DNA of 64,000 bases from Streptomyces sp. TRM68367. GTDB lineage: Bacteria; Actinomycetota; Actinomycetes; Streptomycetales; Streptomycetaceae. The notes under the pieces are model-generated. The model saw only the letters and a program-made list of their open reading frames with translations. It was not told where the DNA came from and made no database searches. Positions 17,622 through 25,494 of this stretch are shown here, piece after piece. The translations under genes were made by a program, and so were the position numbers. The number at the start of each line of letters is the position of its first letter. Position 1 is the first letter of the stretch. The stretch spans positions 221,700 to 285,699 of the forward strand of contig NZ_JACTVI010000002.1 of the NCBI RefSeq assembly GCF_014495685.1, given 5' to 3'.

Positions 17622-19574
17622 TCAGTGGTCATGGCCGTCCTCGTCCGCCTCTGGGTAGACGAAGGTGCGGGTGACGAGGTGGTTGGGGGCGGTCAGGGTC
17701 TCGTGGAGGATGCGGTCTGTCTCGTCGAGGGTGAGGTCGAGCTGGGTGTGCTCGGCGGGATAGGCGAGGGCAAGGCGACGGTGGCCGTTCTCGTCCGGCA
17801 GGCGGGTGATCACGGGGGCGGTACCGCTGCCGTACGGCTCGGAGGCCAGGAACTCCTCGCCGGTGATGGGGAGTTGCTTGAGGTCGCCGAGGCCGCGCGC
17901 CGTGTTGCTGGTGACCAGTTCGTGGAGGGTGAAGCGCGGGGTCTTCTTCATGGCGGCGACCGTCTCGCGCAGCAGGGCCGTGTCAGGGCGGGGCGGCCAG
18001 GTGACGGCGAGGCCCGCGCGGCCGCCAGCCCATTCTTCACCCGCCGATGCCGTGAGGGTGAGACGGCTGGTGCCCTTCCGCCAGGCGACGGGGGTGTAGA
18101 AGCAGCCGGTGCCGCAGCCGCGGAGTTTCAGGGCCCGGCGGGTGCCGCGCGGGTCTGCGAGGGTGGCCTTCAGGCCGTATGACTGCTTCTCGCTGTCGCC
18201 GATCTGGGGTGCGGTGAGGTCGATGACGAGCCGGCCGGTCGCGGCGCGGGCGCTGATGCCGATCTCCCCGGCGCGGGTGCCGGCGGGCACGACCGGGCCG
18301 TCGAGCGGCGGGGCGAAGGGGAGCGACCGGTTGGCGTCGGCGGGGACGGACAGCACGGTGAGCGTGGCGGAGAAGGCAAGAACGACGGCGAGTACGCCGT
18401 TCTCGGCAAGGGCCGGGCGCCGCGGCGACGGCGTCCCGGTGCGGCGCAGGCGTCGGCGGGCGGCAACGGCCAGACCCGCGACCACAGCGACCAGGGCGAT
18501 CTTGACGAGCAGAACCTGCCCGTACGTGGTGGTGGAGAGGTCGTCGAGCGGGACGAGGAGCAGCGCGGAGATCAGCCCGGTGACGACGACGGCGGCGAAC
18601 AGCCAAGCGGCGAGGCGGGCGTAGGAGAGCAGCAGGGCGCGGACGGGGGAGCGTTCGCCGCGCCACGCGGCCATTGTGCGCAGTACGTGCAGCAGCGTTC
18701 CGGCCCACAGCGCGGCGGCCGTGAGGTGCACGAACGTGAGCAGCGGGCCCGCGATGGTCTGCTCGGCCTGCGGGTGGGCACGCAGAGCCTCGGCGACCAG
18801 GACGGCGACGAGCGGGACAACCGCCCAGGTGCGGCGGCGCACCAGCACGGCCACGGCGGCGAGAGCGAAGCCCGCGACCTCGACCAGGGACAGGGCGCCG
18901 GGCCGGGTGCCGGTGAGGAAGGAGGGGGAGCCGTCCCCGAGTTGCAGTGCGGTCAGCGCGAGTGCGGCGGCGGTGCCGATGAGCGCGGCGGGCAGGGCCC
19001 AGGAGCGCGGGCGCCGGGCAGGGGTGTCGGGGACGCGGGCGGTGAGGCGTCGGCCGGCCGCCTCGCCGAGGATGACGGCGAGGGCCGCGAACAGCAGCCA
19101 GCGCAGGATCGTGGTGGGGGTGGCGTCCTTGGCGGCGGTGGTCTGGCCGGAGGCGAGGGCGATGGTGCGGGGGCCGACGGCGAAGCGGTAGCTGCCGGTC
19201 ATGATGTCGCCGTCGCGGGCGGTGACCTGCCAGTTGATGGTGCGCACGCCCTCGGCGAGGGTGGAGCGGACGGGGACGGTGACCGCTTGGTTGCCCTGGC
19301 TGAGCGTGGCGGTGCCCAGGCGGGCCGAGGGCTCGACGCGTACGGAGGTTCCGCTCAGGCTGACCGGCTGGTCGAAGACCAGGACGAGCGACTTCGGCGA
19401 ATCGGCCACCGTGGCGTCCGCGGCCGGGCTGGTGAACAGCAGGGTGGCGTGCGCGGACGCGGACGTGGCAGTGCCCAGCAGCAGGGCCAGGACGAGCGAG
19501 ACGAGCGGGACGATCGAGCCGATCGAGCCGATCGTGACGACGGAGTGCCGGACCGTTGGTGCGGAAGAGGTCAC
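17622..19574 (-). CDS. CopC-CopD fusion copper protein with C-terminal extension
   Basis: This is a 650-residue protein. A signal peptide precedes a CopC domain that begins HATLLFTSPAADATV, where the N-terminal His of mature CopC ligates Cu(II). Next come eight or so membrane helices of the CopD/YcnJ type, including LLTFVHLTAAALWAGTLLHVL with conserved His and Trp. The extracytoplasmic C-terminal region of about 200 residues carries RGCGTGCFYTPVAWRKGT with two Cys. The GTG start overlaps the B2 stop. CopC binds copper outside and CopD moves it across the membrane. It is the third gene of the coupled A2-B2-copCD operon. Confidence 0.92.
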   Translation of the reverse strand: MTSSAPTVRHSVVTIGSIGSIVPLVSLVLALLLGTATSASAHATLLFTSPAADATVADSPKSLVLVFDQPVSLSGTSVRVEPSARLGTATLSQGNQAVTVPVRSTLAEGVRTINWQVTARDGDIMTGSYRFAVGPRTIALASGQTTAAKDATPTTILRWLLFAALAVILGEAAGRRLTARVPDTPARRPRSWALPAALIGTAAALALTALQLGDGSPSFLTGTRPGALSLVEVAGFALAAVAVLVRRRTWAVVPLVAVLVAEALRAHPQAEQTIAGPLLTFVHLTAAALWAGTLLHVLRTMAAWRGERSPVRALLLSYARLAAWLFAAVVVTGLISALLLVPLDDLSTTTYGQVLLVKIALVAVVAGLAVAARRRLRRTGTPSPRRPALAENGVLAVVLAFSATLTVLSVPADANRSLPFAPPLDGPVVPAGTRAGEIGISARAATGRLVIDLTAPQIGDSEKQSYGLKATLADPRGTRRALKLRGCGTGCFYTPVAWRKGTSRLTLTASAGEEWAGGRAGLAVTWPPRPDTALLRETVAAMKKTPRFTLHELVTSNTARGLGDLKQLPITGEEFLASEPYGSGTAPVITRLPDENGHRRLALAYPAEHTQLDLTLDETDRILHETLTAPNHLVTRTFVYPEADEDGHDH

Positions 19575-19804
19575 CTGTCGAGGATCTCCGGTCCCTTGGA
19601 GGGGGCGGCAGGCGGGGTGGCCTGTTCGCGCAGTCGCCGGACTTCCTCGCGGGCGTGCCGCAGCTCTTCTTGGAGCTCGGGGTCGTCCACGCCTGCCCGA
19701 GTGGCGTGGCAGGCGCGGTTCTTGGCCATGGGGCGTATGCAGCACCACCAGGTGAGAGCTGCGGCGAGTGCAGTCGCCACCAGCGGGAGCCAGATGCCGG
19801 TCAT
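19571..19804 (-). CDS. Small Cys-rich membrane protein, family B (copy B2)
   Basis: This is a 77-residue paralogue of B1. It has one helix (LPLVATALAAALTWWCCIRPM) ending in vicinal Cys21-Cys22, a basic loop with a third Cys (NRACHATR), and a C-terminal charged coiled-coil segment (ELQEELRHAREEVRRLREQ). Its ATG overlaps the A2 stop and its stop overlaps the copCD start, both by 4 nt. Three coupled cistrons imply matched amounts and probably a complex with the copper transporter. No named family is recognised. Confidence 0.75.
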   Translation of the reverse strand: MTGIWLPLVATALAAALTWWCCIRPMAKNRACHATRAGVDDPELQEELRHAREEVRRLREQATPPAAPSKGPEILDR

Positions 19805-20007
19805 GCCGGGCGGTCCTGCGGGGTGGTGTCCCCGGATGCCTGCTCGCTGCGCAGGGCGTCGATCTCCTTGCGGAGGCGCACCAGCTCCTGGCGGGCCGAG
19901 GTGGGTTCGGTCTGCCCACTGTGCTTGGGGCGCATCATGAGCCACATCATCAGGCCCATGCCGACCGGGCAGGCGAGCGCGGGGAGGATGTAGAGCAGGT
20001 TTTCCAT
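19801..20007 (-). CDS. Small Cys/Met membrane protein, family A (copy A2)
   Basis: This 68-residue protein has one helix with LACPVGMGLMMWLMM (Cys13, Met17, Met20, Met21, Met24, Met25), a basic edge and a coiled-coil helix (QELVRLRKEIDALRSE). It is the first gene of the A2-B2-copCD operon. GGAGTCCCTCC precedes the ATG. The helix has the same C-x3-M-x2-MM-x2-M spacing as A1 and A3. The promoter carries two overlapping BlaI-type dyads between its -35 and -10. Of the three copies, this one is tied most directly to copper by its operon. Confidence 0.78.
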   Translation of the reverse strand: MENLLYILPALACPVGMGLMMWLMMRPKHSGQTEPTSARQELVRLRKEIDALRSEQASGDTTPQDRPA

Positions 20008-20060
20008 GGAGGGACTCCTTGTCTCCCGAGCGGACGACGCCTTCCGTGCTTACCCGTCGA

Positions 20061-20088
20061 CCCTTAGTTCCTAAGGAGATTAGGTCAA
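20061..20088 (-). promoter_or_regulatory. Promoter with two overlapping BlaI-type dyads (A2-B2-copCD)
   Basis: On the minus strand TTGACC (20088-20083) and TAAGGG (20066-20061) are separated by 16 nt. Two dyads overlap in this space: CCTTAGTTCCTAAGG (20062-20076, a perfect 6-bp-arm palindrome) and CCTAAGGAGATTAGG (20070-20084). They share a half-site, giving three half-sites at regular spacing. It is the strongest site in the window. Confidence 0.65.
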
Positions 20089-20148
20089 CGTGGATGGCGG
20101 CGTCCAGCCGGGAGGGTGTGATGCCGTTCGGCCGGGAGTGCGGGAAGG

Positions 20149-21126
20149 TCAGCGCATCGTGGTGACCTGGGCGGCCGGGGTGCCGTCCGGGCAGTAGTTC
20201 AGTTGGGTCGCGGCCGCCGCGGGTCCGCCAACGACCAGCAGCGGTACGGCGAGCGCGACGGCCGCTGTCAGTGAACCGGCCGCGATGCGTACGCGGCTGA
20301 GCGGGCGGTGCGGTTCGATGAGGCGGCGTACCCGTCGGGCGGCAGTCGAGCCGCTCGCCGAGAGGGCCACGGCCGGGGCGCGCCCTCCGGCGACCGCGAG
20401 GAGGGCGGCCGCAGTGGTCAGCCGCCCGGAGCGGGCAGCCGCAACGTCGTCGGCGCGCATCTCCACCAGCCGCGCGATCTCCGCCTCGGCGATACGGAAC
20501 AGCGGGACACGTGGGAAGGCGCGGGCCAGCGCCTGCGCCCATGCCAGTACGGCGTCGTGCCGCTCGGCCTGGTGAGCGCGCTCGTGTGCGAGGACGGCTT
20601 CCAGTTGGTCGTCGTCGAGGGCCCGCAGGGCACCGGTGGTGATCACGGTGCGGCGGTGGCGTCCGGGCAGGCAGTAGGCGGCGGGTTCCTCGTGGTCGAG
20701 GACGACCACACCACGGGCCGTGTCCCGCCGGCCGACGATGTCGAGGACTTCGCAGTGCTCGCGCCGCTCGCGGCGGATCCGCGCCACGACGTGTCCGACG
20801 CACCAGAGAGTGCGTCCCAGTACCGCGAGGGCGAGCACGGCTCCGGCCGCGCCTGCAGCCGCACCACCAGGCGAGGCGTACTGCGCGGTCAGCGCCATCA
20901 CGCACGCCTGCAGCAGCTCGGCGAGGTCGGTGCTGACGCGGACCGTGGGTACGGTCAGCGCGAGACCGGCCAGGACGGCGGCGGTGAGCGCCGAGGCACT
21001 GAGCACCTGCCAGACCACGATGCCCAGCCGGGGCGCCCGCTCGGCCCAGTGCCCACCGCGTAGCAGCCGTGGCGCCAGGGTGCTGAGCAGGGCTGCGTAC
21101 GCGAACAGGACGGCGGCGACGATCAC
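20149..21126 (-). CDS. M56 family membrane metallopeptidase (BlaR1/MecR1-like)
   Basis: This is a 325-residue polytopic membrane protease. Four hydrophobic segments surround a cytoplasmic gluzincin domain with the zinc motif HERAH (in VLAHERAHQAERHD) and the downstream acidic ligand in EMRADDVAA. The C-terminus has another membrane helix and a short extracytoplasmic tail with a single Cys. There is no penicillin-binding sensor domain like that of BlaR1, so it is unlikely to sense beta-lactams. In BlaR/MecR systems the protease triggers repressor loss. The GTG start overlaps the blaI stop, so this pair is one operon. Confidence 0.88.
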   Translation of the reverse strand: MIVAAVLFAYAALLSTLAPRLLRGGHWAERAPRLGIVVWQVLSASALTAAVLAGLALTVPTVRVSTDLAELLQACVMALTAQYASPGGAAAGAAGAVLALAVLGRTLWCVGHVVARIRRERREHCEVLDIVGRRDTARGVVVLDHEEPAAYCLPGRHRRTVITTGALRALDDDQLEAVLAHERAHQAERHDAVLAWAQALARAFPRVPLFRIAEAEIARLVEMRADDVAAARSGRLTTAAALLAVAGGRAPAVALSASGSTAARRVRRLIEPHRPLSRVRIAAGSLTAAVALAVPLLVVGGPAAAATQLNYCPDGTPAAQVTTMR

Positions 21127-21503
21127 TTCGACGCCTCCCTGGCTTCGCGGGCCGCCGCCTGGCCGAGCAGGCGGTGCAGTTCCTCGGCCTCGCCGGGCTG
21201 CATCTGTTGCACGAAGCGGGCCAGCGTCGCGGTACGGTCCTCGGCCACGGCGAGGGCCTCGCCCATCAGGCCGGCGACGTACTCTTCGCGGCTGGTGGTG
21301 GCGCCGTACTTGTAGGCCCGGCCGTCCTTCTTCTTCGACAGCCAGCCCTTGCGGTGGAGAATTTCGGTGACCGTGTGGACGGTGTTGTAGGCGGGCGCGG
21401 GGTCCCGATCGAGGTGTTCGAGGATCTCGCGCACGCGCAGCGGTTTGCCCGCGGCCCACACCGCGTCCATGATCGCGGCCTCCAGCTCACCGAACTGCGC
21501 CAT
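21123..21503 (-). CDS. BlaI/MecI/CopY family repressor
   Basis: This is a 126-residue winged-helix repressor: FGELEAAIMDAVWAAGKPLRVREIL (first helices), then AYNTVHTVTEILHRKGWLSKKKDGRAYKY (recognition helix and wing). A dimerisation tail follows. The ATG at 21503 is chosen because GGGAGGAGG lies just upstream. An operator-like dyad lies 37 nt before the start, consistent with autorepression. CopY of Gram-positive cocci is a copper-responsive member, but this protein lacks a CopY-type CxC tail. The metal signal would therefore have to come through the M56 protease. It is the likely regulator of the island dyads. Confidence 0.9.
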   Translation of the reverse strand: MAQFGELEAAIMDAVWAAGKPLRVREILEHLDRDPAPAYNTVHTVTEILHRKGWLSKKKDGRAYKYGATTSREEYVAGLMGEALAVAEDRTATLARFVQQMQPGEAEELHRLLGQAAAREAREASK

Positions 21504-21539
21504 GCGTCCTCCTCCCGGACCGGAATGCCCTGCAGACAT

Positions 21540-21554
21540 CCTAAGCGGCCTAGG
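21540..21554 (-). promoter_or_regulatory. BlaI-type dyad operator of the blaI-M56 operon
   Basis: CCTAAGCGGCCTAGG is a near-palindromic 15-mer 37 nt upstream of the blaI ATG; on the minus strand a TAGGAT hexamer overlaps its end. The ancestral stop codon of the upstream methyltransferase gene (21550-21552) falls inside it. Confidence 0.6.
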
Positions 21555-22202
21555 TGGACGGTCGGGCGGTTCCGATGATCGACGGGGAGGCGGGGTTGGC
21601 CCGGCCGTTGATCAGGAAGTAGAAGCGGCGGATGTCCTGGACGGTGAAGCCCGCCTCCTGGATGGCGTGTTCGGTGTCGCGGGTGAGGTGGCAGCCGCCA
21701 CCGGGCAGCCGCCACCGGGCAGCCGCCACAGCGGGGCCAGCACCTTCTGGACCCGCCGGAAGCCGGGCCGCTCGGAGCGTACGTGCTCGTAGAAGCGCAG
21801 CTCACCGCCCGACTTCAGCACCCGCCGGGCCTCGGCCAGCGCACCTGGCACGTCCGCGATCGTGCACAGCACCAGCGAGCACACCGCCACGTCGAAGCCG
21901 TCGTCCTCGAGCGGCAACTCCTCGGCCAGCCCTGCCAGCACCTCCACTGGCACGGGCGCCTCCGTTGCTGCCTTCTCGGCCAGCGCCCGCAGCCTCGGCT
22001 CCGGCTCCACCGCCACAACCTGGGTCACTTCAGGCGGGTAGTGCCGGAAGTTCGAGCCCGTACCGGCCCCGATCTCCACCACCCGACCGCGCACGCCCGC
22101 CAGCATCTCTTGGCGGTGCTCGATCGAGCCGTGCGCGTCGGCGAAGGCGGCGATGCGCGGATAGAGACGGGAGAAGATCGGATGCGACACCGCTTTGGCC
22201 AT
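21550..22202 (-). pseudogene. Class I SAM methyltransferase, frameshifted by a 14-bp duplication
   Basis: From the ATG at 22202 (after GAGGAGGAC) the protein reads as a UbiE/Coq5-type methyltransferase: VVEIGAGTGSNFRHYPP is the SAM-binding glycine motif, followed by VVAVEPEPRLRAL and a VLKSGGELRFYEHV strand. Near 21700 a 14-bp unit is present in almost three copies, and the frame changes. Removing one unit restores RLPGGGCHLTRDTEHAIQ and a frame to TAG at 21550-21552, giving 212 residues. The present frame instead ends at 21612 with an unrelated Ser/Pro-rich tail. The substrate is unknown. Confidence 0.8.
21691..21729. repeat. 14-bp tandem repeat (2.8 copies)
   Basis: GCAGCCGCCACCGG occurs at 21691-21704 and 21705-21718 and partly at 21719-21729. 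Fourteen is not a multiple of three, so each gain or loss switches the frame of the methyltransferase gene that contains it. Confidence 0.92.
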
Positions 22203-22250
22203 GACGTCCTCCTCGGTGGCGGCGGAGGCGGGCACCCCCCTGACTCTTCT

Positions 22251-22265
22251 CCTAAGAAGGTTGGG
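22251..22265 (+). promoter_or_regulatory. Candidate BlaI-type dyad between divergent genes
   Basis: CCTAAGAAGGTTGGG (13 of 15 positions) lies between the start of the methyltransferase gene (22202) and the ccdA remnant (22332). It could serve either direction. Confidence 0.4.
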
Positions 22266-22331
22266 AGTATGCTCGCTCGGGCGGTTCGACGGGGCGCGCG
22301 TCCCTCTTCCACCCTGCCTGGGAGGCCACCT

Positions 22332-22664
22332 TTGAGCCAAGGCGTATCCGACCTCGTCTCCAGCGGCTCGCTGCCGCTGGAGACGCCGCTCGTGCTCCTC
22401 GCGGGCGGGGTGCTCGATCACCAGGACTTCATCACTCGGATCCTCGGCGTGCTGACGATCCTGCTGGGCCTGCCCTTCCTCATCGCCGCCCTGGGCTTCC
22501 GCCGCGCGCTGCGCGCGTTCGGGTTCGCGCGCCGCAACGCCCGTACGGTGATGCGGTTCGGCGGCCCACTGCTGGTGATCGTCGGCATCCTGCAGGTCAG
22601 CGGCGCCTGGGCGTACCTGACCGGGCTGCTGCGCCGGGTCGCGGGCTACCAGCCCGCGCTGTGA
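22332..22664 (+). pseudogene. ccdA-like gene with large internal deletions
   Basis: A TTG at 22332, 6 nt after GGAGG, opens a 110-residue frame. Its start (SDLVSSGSLPLETPLVLLAGG) matches the entry of CcdA-type cytochrome c biogenesis proteins, and its end (FLIAALGFRRALRAFGFARRN, then VMRFGGPLLVIVGILQVSGAW) matches their last two helices. The middle, which should contain the two redox Cys helices, is missing, with a short linker (RILGVLTILLGL) left between. The frame is open, but the active-site cysteines are gone, so it cannot act as a normal CcdA. Its usual thiol partner, TlpA, is also broken at 13478. Confidence 0.65.
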
Positions 22665-22714
22665 ATCACGGAATGGCGAAGCCGGAGGGCCGACGCGGGC
22701 TAGCATCCCGTGCC

Positions 22715-23134
22715 ATGGCCAGGACACGCGTGCGGCTGTCCCCAGCCCGGCGGTGGGCCGGGCTGCTGGCCGTGCTCGCCCTGGCCCTGTGCACCACGGG
22801 GCTCATCCGGCCCGCCACTGCGACCTCGATAGAGATGACGTCCATCGTCTCGATGACGTCCACGGCCTCGATGACGTCATCCTCCTCGGCGCAGTCCGAC
22901 GGAGCGAACGTCCAGGAGAGGGCCGCGTCGTCGTGCCCCATGGACGCCATGGTCATGGACTGCCGGCTCTCGGCCCAGCACAAGCCGTCCAGTGCCCCGC
23001 CCTCGTTCGCGGCACATGCCGCGTCTCAGGCCGGGCGGGACATCGTCGGTCTGGCCGATGTTCAGCGGGCACCCCCGTCTCCCGCTTCCCGCGAGGGGCC
23101 CGATATCCACAGGCTGTGTATAAGTCGGACCTGA
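22715..23134 (+). CDS. DUF6153-like secreted or membrane protein
   Basis: This is a 139-residue protein. A basic start and hydrophobic segment (RRWAGLLAVLALALCTTGLI) precede a Met/Ser/Thr-rich tract (SIEMTSIVSMTSTASMTSS), a Cys/Met motif (SSCPMDAMVMDC) and a C-terminal GPDIHRLCISRT. That tail matches the position and style of the APDLHVLQVQRT end of the DUF6153 protein at 17133. The Met repeats and Cys-Pro-Met motif fit copper binding outside the membrane. The start at 22715 is the ATG nearest the hydrophobic segment; longer starts exist. Confidence in the family is moderate. Confidence 0.6.
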   Translation: MARTRVRLSPARRWAGLLAVLALALCTTGLIRPATATSIEMTSIVSMTSTASMTSSSSAQSDGANVQERAASSCPMDAMVMDCRLSAQHKPSSAPPSFAAHAASQAGRDIVGLADVQRAPPSPASREGPDIHRLCISRT

Positions 23135-23243
23135 TCATGCACGCCCGCCAGACCGTACGGCTCGGCGGGCTCCGCTGCCCGATCCGTTCCGGCATGCCGC
23201 CATGCGCGCGTGCCGTCCGCTGCCACCACGGAGTTCTTCAGGC

Positions 23244-24407
23244 ATGGCCTCGACCCTCACTCTGTTCGTCACCAGCGTCGGTACCGGCCTGCTCGCCGGG
23301 GGCGCCTCCTGCGCCGCCGTGCAGGGCGGTCTCCTGGCCGGCGCGGTCACCCGCCGCAGTCCCGCCCCTGCACCCGCCCCGGCTCTGGCCGGGGCACGCC
23401 GTACGTCCGGCGTTGCCGTGAAGGACCGTCGCCCGGGCCGGTCGCCGGTCGCCGACGTGCCCGCAGAACCGAAGGCGCTGGTACCGGTCGGCGCGTTCCT
23501 CGCGGGCAAGCTCGTCTCCCACACCGTGCTCGGCGCGCTGCTCGGCGTCTTCGGCGACGCGCTGCAGCCCAGCCCCCGAGCCCGGGCCGTGATGCTCATC
23601 GCGGCCGGGGCTCTGATGGTGCTGTTCGCCCTGGATCTGTTCGGCGTCAAGGCGGTGGCCCGGCTGGTGCCGAGGCCCCCGGCCTCCTTCGGCCGGCTGC
23701 TGCGCCGCAGCGCCAAGGCTGACTCGGTCGCTACCCCGGCGCTGATCGGGCTGGCGACGGTGCTGGTGCCGTGCGGGGTGACGTTGTCGGTCGAGCTGAT
23801 CGCGGTCACCTCAGGTTCACCGCTGGCCGGGGCCGCCGTGATGGCGGGGTTCGTGCTCGGCACCGCCCCGCTGTTCGCCGTCCTCGGCTATCTGTTCCGC
23901 CGTACGAGCCGGGCGCTGTCCGGGCGGCTCGCGGTCCTCACCGGTGTGGTGGTGCTTGCGGTCGCTGCCTGGACGGTGGCCTCCGGTATCCAGGCAGGCG
24001 GCTGGGCCAGCTTCAACCTCAACGGCTCACCCGAAGCGGCCTCCGCCGCCTCGCCGCCGGCCTCAGACGAGACGGCGACAGGCAGCGAGCAGAAGAAGCC
24101 AGTCACCAGCGGGCCGGTGCGCATGGACGCCTCGGGCACGCAGATCGTCACCCTGACGGTCACGGACTTCTACGTGCCCACCGAGTTCACCGCGCAGGCT
24201 GGCGTGCCCACCACGCTGGTGCTGCGCGGCAAGGACTCCGGCGGCTGTGCCCGCGCCTTCACCATCCCCGAACTCGGCGTCCAGGAGATCGTCAAGCGCA
24301 ACGGCGACACCGAGATCGATCTTGGCACCCGTAAGGCCGGAACGCTGCGCTTCTCCTGCGCCATGGGCATGCAGACCGGCACCATCACCTTCCAGAAAGG
24401 CGCGTAA
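23244..24407 (+). CDS. SafE/TauE-like membrane protein fused to a cupredoxin-like domain
   Basis: This is a 387-residue protein. The first about 260 residues form six or more helices of the UreH/DsbD-type transmembrane fold (LFVTSVGTGLLAGGASCAAVQGG, ATVLVPCGVTLSVELIAVTSG, both with single Cys). The last about 100 residues are a secreted cupredoxin-like domain: VTLTVTDFYVPTEFTAQAGVPTTL, CARAFTIPELGV and FSCAMGMQTGTITF, with Cys and Met in copper-ligand positions. This fusion is known in copper-tolerance loci of Gram-positive bacteria. It overlaps the HMA gene by 1 nt (TAATG), which suggests a membrane carrier handing copper to the chaperone. Confidence 0.85.
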   Translation: MASTLTLFVTSVGTGLLAGGASCAAVQGGLLAGAVTRRSPAPAPAPALAGARRTSGVAVKDRRPGRSPVADVPAEPKALVPVGAFLAGKLVSHTVLGALLGVFGDALQPSPRARAVMLIAAGALMVLFALDLFGVKAVARLVPRPPASFGRLLRRSAKADSVATPALIGLATVLVPCGVTLSVELIAVTSGSPLAGAAVMAGFVLGTAPLFAVLGYLFRRTSRALSGRLAVLTGVVVLAVAAWTVASGIQAGGWASFNLNGSPEAASAASPPASDETATGSEQKKPVTSGPVRMDASGTQIVTLTVTDFYVPTEFTAQAGVPTTLVLRGKDSGGCARAFTIPELGVQEIVKRNGDTEIDLGTRKAGTLRFSCAMGMQTGTITFQKGA

Positions 24408-24664
24408 TGGCACTCTTCCGTCGTAAGCAGGAAACGGAGACCGGACCGGCGGTCGTTCTCACGGTGGAGGGCATGCACTGCAGCAGCTGCGGCCTCTTGA
24501 TCGACGACGAGTTGGAGGAGGTGCCCGGCGTCCGCTCGGCCCGCACCGACGTGCGCAGCAGACGCTCCACCATCCGACTGGAGGAGGGCGCGACCGTGGA
24601 TACCGACGCCCTCGTCGCGGCGGTGCAGCGCGCTGGCGACTACAAGGCGCGGCCTGCCGACTGA
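24407..24664 (+). CDS. Heavy-metal-associated (HMA) domain protein, CopZ-like
   Basis: This 85-residue protein has the beta-alpha-beta fold of copper chaperones and the metal motif MHCSSC (Cys about 24 and 27) near the start of the domain. A 15-residue charged N-terminal extension (ALFRRKQETETG) is unusual for CopZ and may interact with a membrane or partner. The start ATG overlaps the upstream stop by 1 nt, so it is produced with the SafE-cupredoxin protein and likely carries Cu(I) to or from it. Confidence 0.85.
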   Translation: MALFRRKQETETGPAVVLTVEGMHCSSCGLLIDDELEEVPGVRSARTDVRSRRSTIRLEEGATVDTDALVAAVQRAGDYKARPAD

Positions 24665-24913
24665 CTGACAGGGCGGCACGATGAACACGGCGCGGCCTGG
24701 GCGGGGCAATCCGTCCGGCCACGTCGTCGCCGCAAACTGACGGCGACCTCGTAACGGCTGCGGCGGCTGCTCGTCGGCTGGGAACGGCGCGATCAGGACT
24801 GAGCCCGGGGTCGCCGACAACCGCGGCTGGTCAGTGCATACTCGCACCAAGGTGACGAACCGGTCGGCGCAGCACTCACCGACCTGCCGACCCGAGGCGT
24901 GGAGGACTCGCAC

Positions 24914-25270
24914 ATGGCCAGGGCGTGGCTGCTCGTCATCGCCGCCGGACTGTTCGAGACCGGTTTCGCGGTGAGCCTCAAGCTGTCCGACGGCTTCACC
25001 CGGCTCTGGCCGACCATCGGGTTCTGCGTTTTCGCAGTGGCCAGCTTCGGTCTGCTGACGCTCTCACTGAAGGTGCTGGACGTCGGGCCTGCGTACGCCG
25101 TGTGGACCGGAATCGGCGCGTCGGGCACGGCGATCTACGGCATGGCCTTCCTCGGTGATTTGGTGTCCACCCTCAAGCTCGTCTCGATCACCCTGGTGAT
25201 CGTGGGGGTCATCGGTCTCCAGCTTTCCGGTTCCGGCGGTGAGCCCGGGGCCCGCCCACCACAGCCCTGA
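24914..25270 (+). CDS. Small multidrug resistance (SMR/SugE-like) transporter
   Basis: This is a 118-residue, four-helix transporter. The essential Glu is in LFETGFAVSLKLSDGFTRLWP (residue about 13). Conserved family motifs follow: YAVWTGIGASGTAIYGMAFLGD and the last helix LVSITLVIVGVIGLQLSGSG. SugE-type members export guanidinium and EmrE-type members export lipophilic cations; the GFTRLWP segment favours SugE/Gdx, but this is not certain. GGAGGA lies before the ATG. The 249 bases upstream hold no gene and no clear riboswitch. There is no evident link to copper. Confidence 0.85.
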   Translation: MARAWLLVIAAGLFETGFAVSLKLSDGFTRLWPTIGFCVFAVASFGLLTLSLKVLDVGPAYAVWTGIGASGTAIYGMAFLGDLVSTLKLVSITLVIVGVIGLQLSGSGGEPGARPPQP

Positions 25271-25494
25271 CCAGCTGGGCCAGGTCGCAGCCATGTGGGA
25301 TAGGTGTACGAGCGTGCCGGCCGCCGCCATTTGACAGCGGCAACCGCGTGCTCTTCGGCGCCCCAACCGGGCGCAAACCACCGGCTCCTTCCTGGCGCCC
25401 GCACCTTCTGCCCCGCCTGACCGAGCCCGTCGACTCTGGGCCGAGCACCGGCACAGTTGTGCCCGGTCCATTCGGGCAGGCCGCCGCGCGCTGG
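25271..25494. other. Convergent intergenic stretch
   Basis: Short stretch between the SMR transporter and the convergent YbhN gene. I see no gene and no strong hairpin. Confidence 0.35.

Noticed and set aside
24665..24913. Possible guanidine riboswitch upstream of the SMR transporter gene
   Set aside because: SugE-type genes can carry one, but I could not find the conserved guanidine-I or other class motifs; no pairing pattern was convincing.
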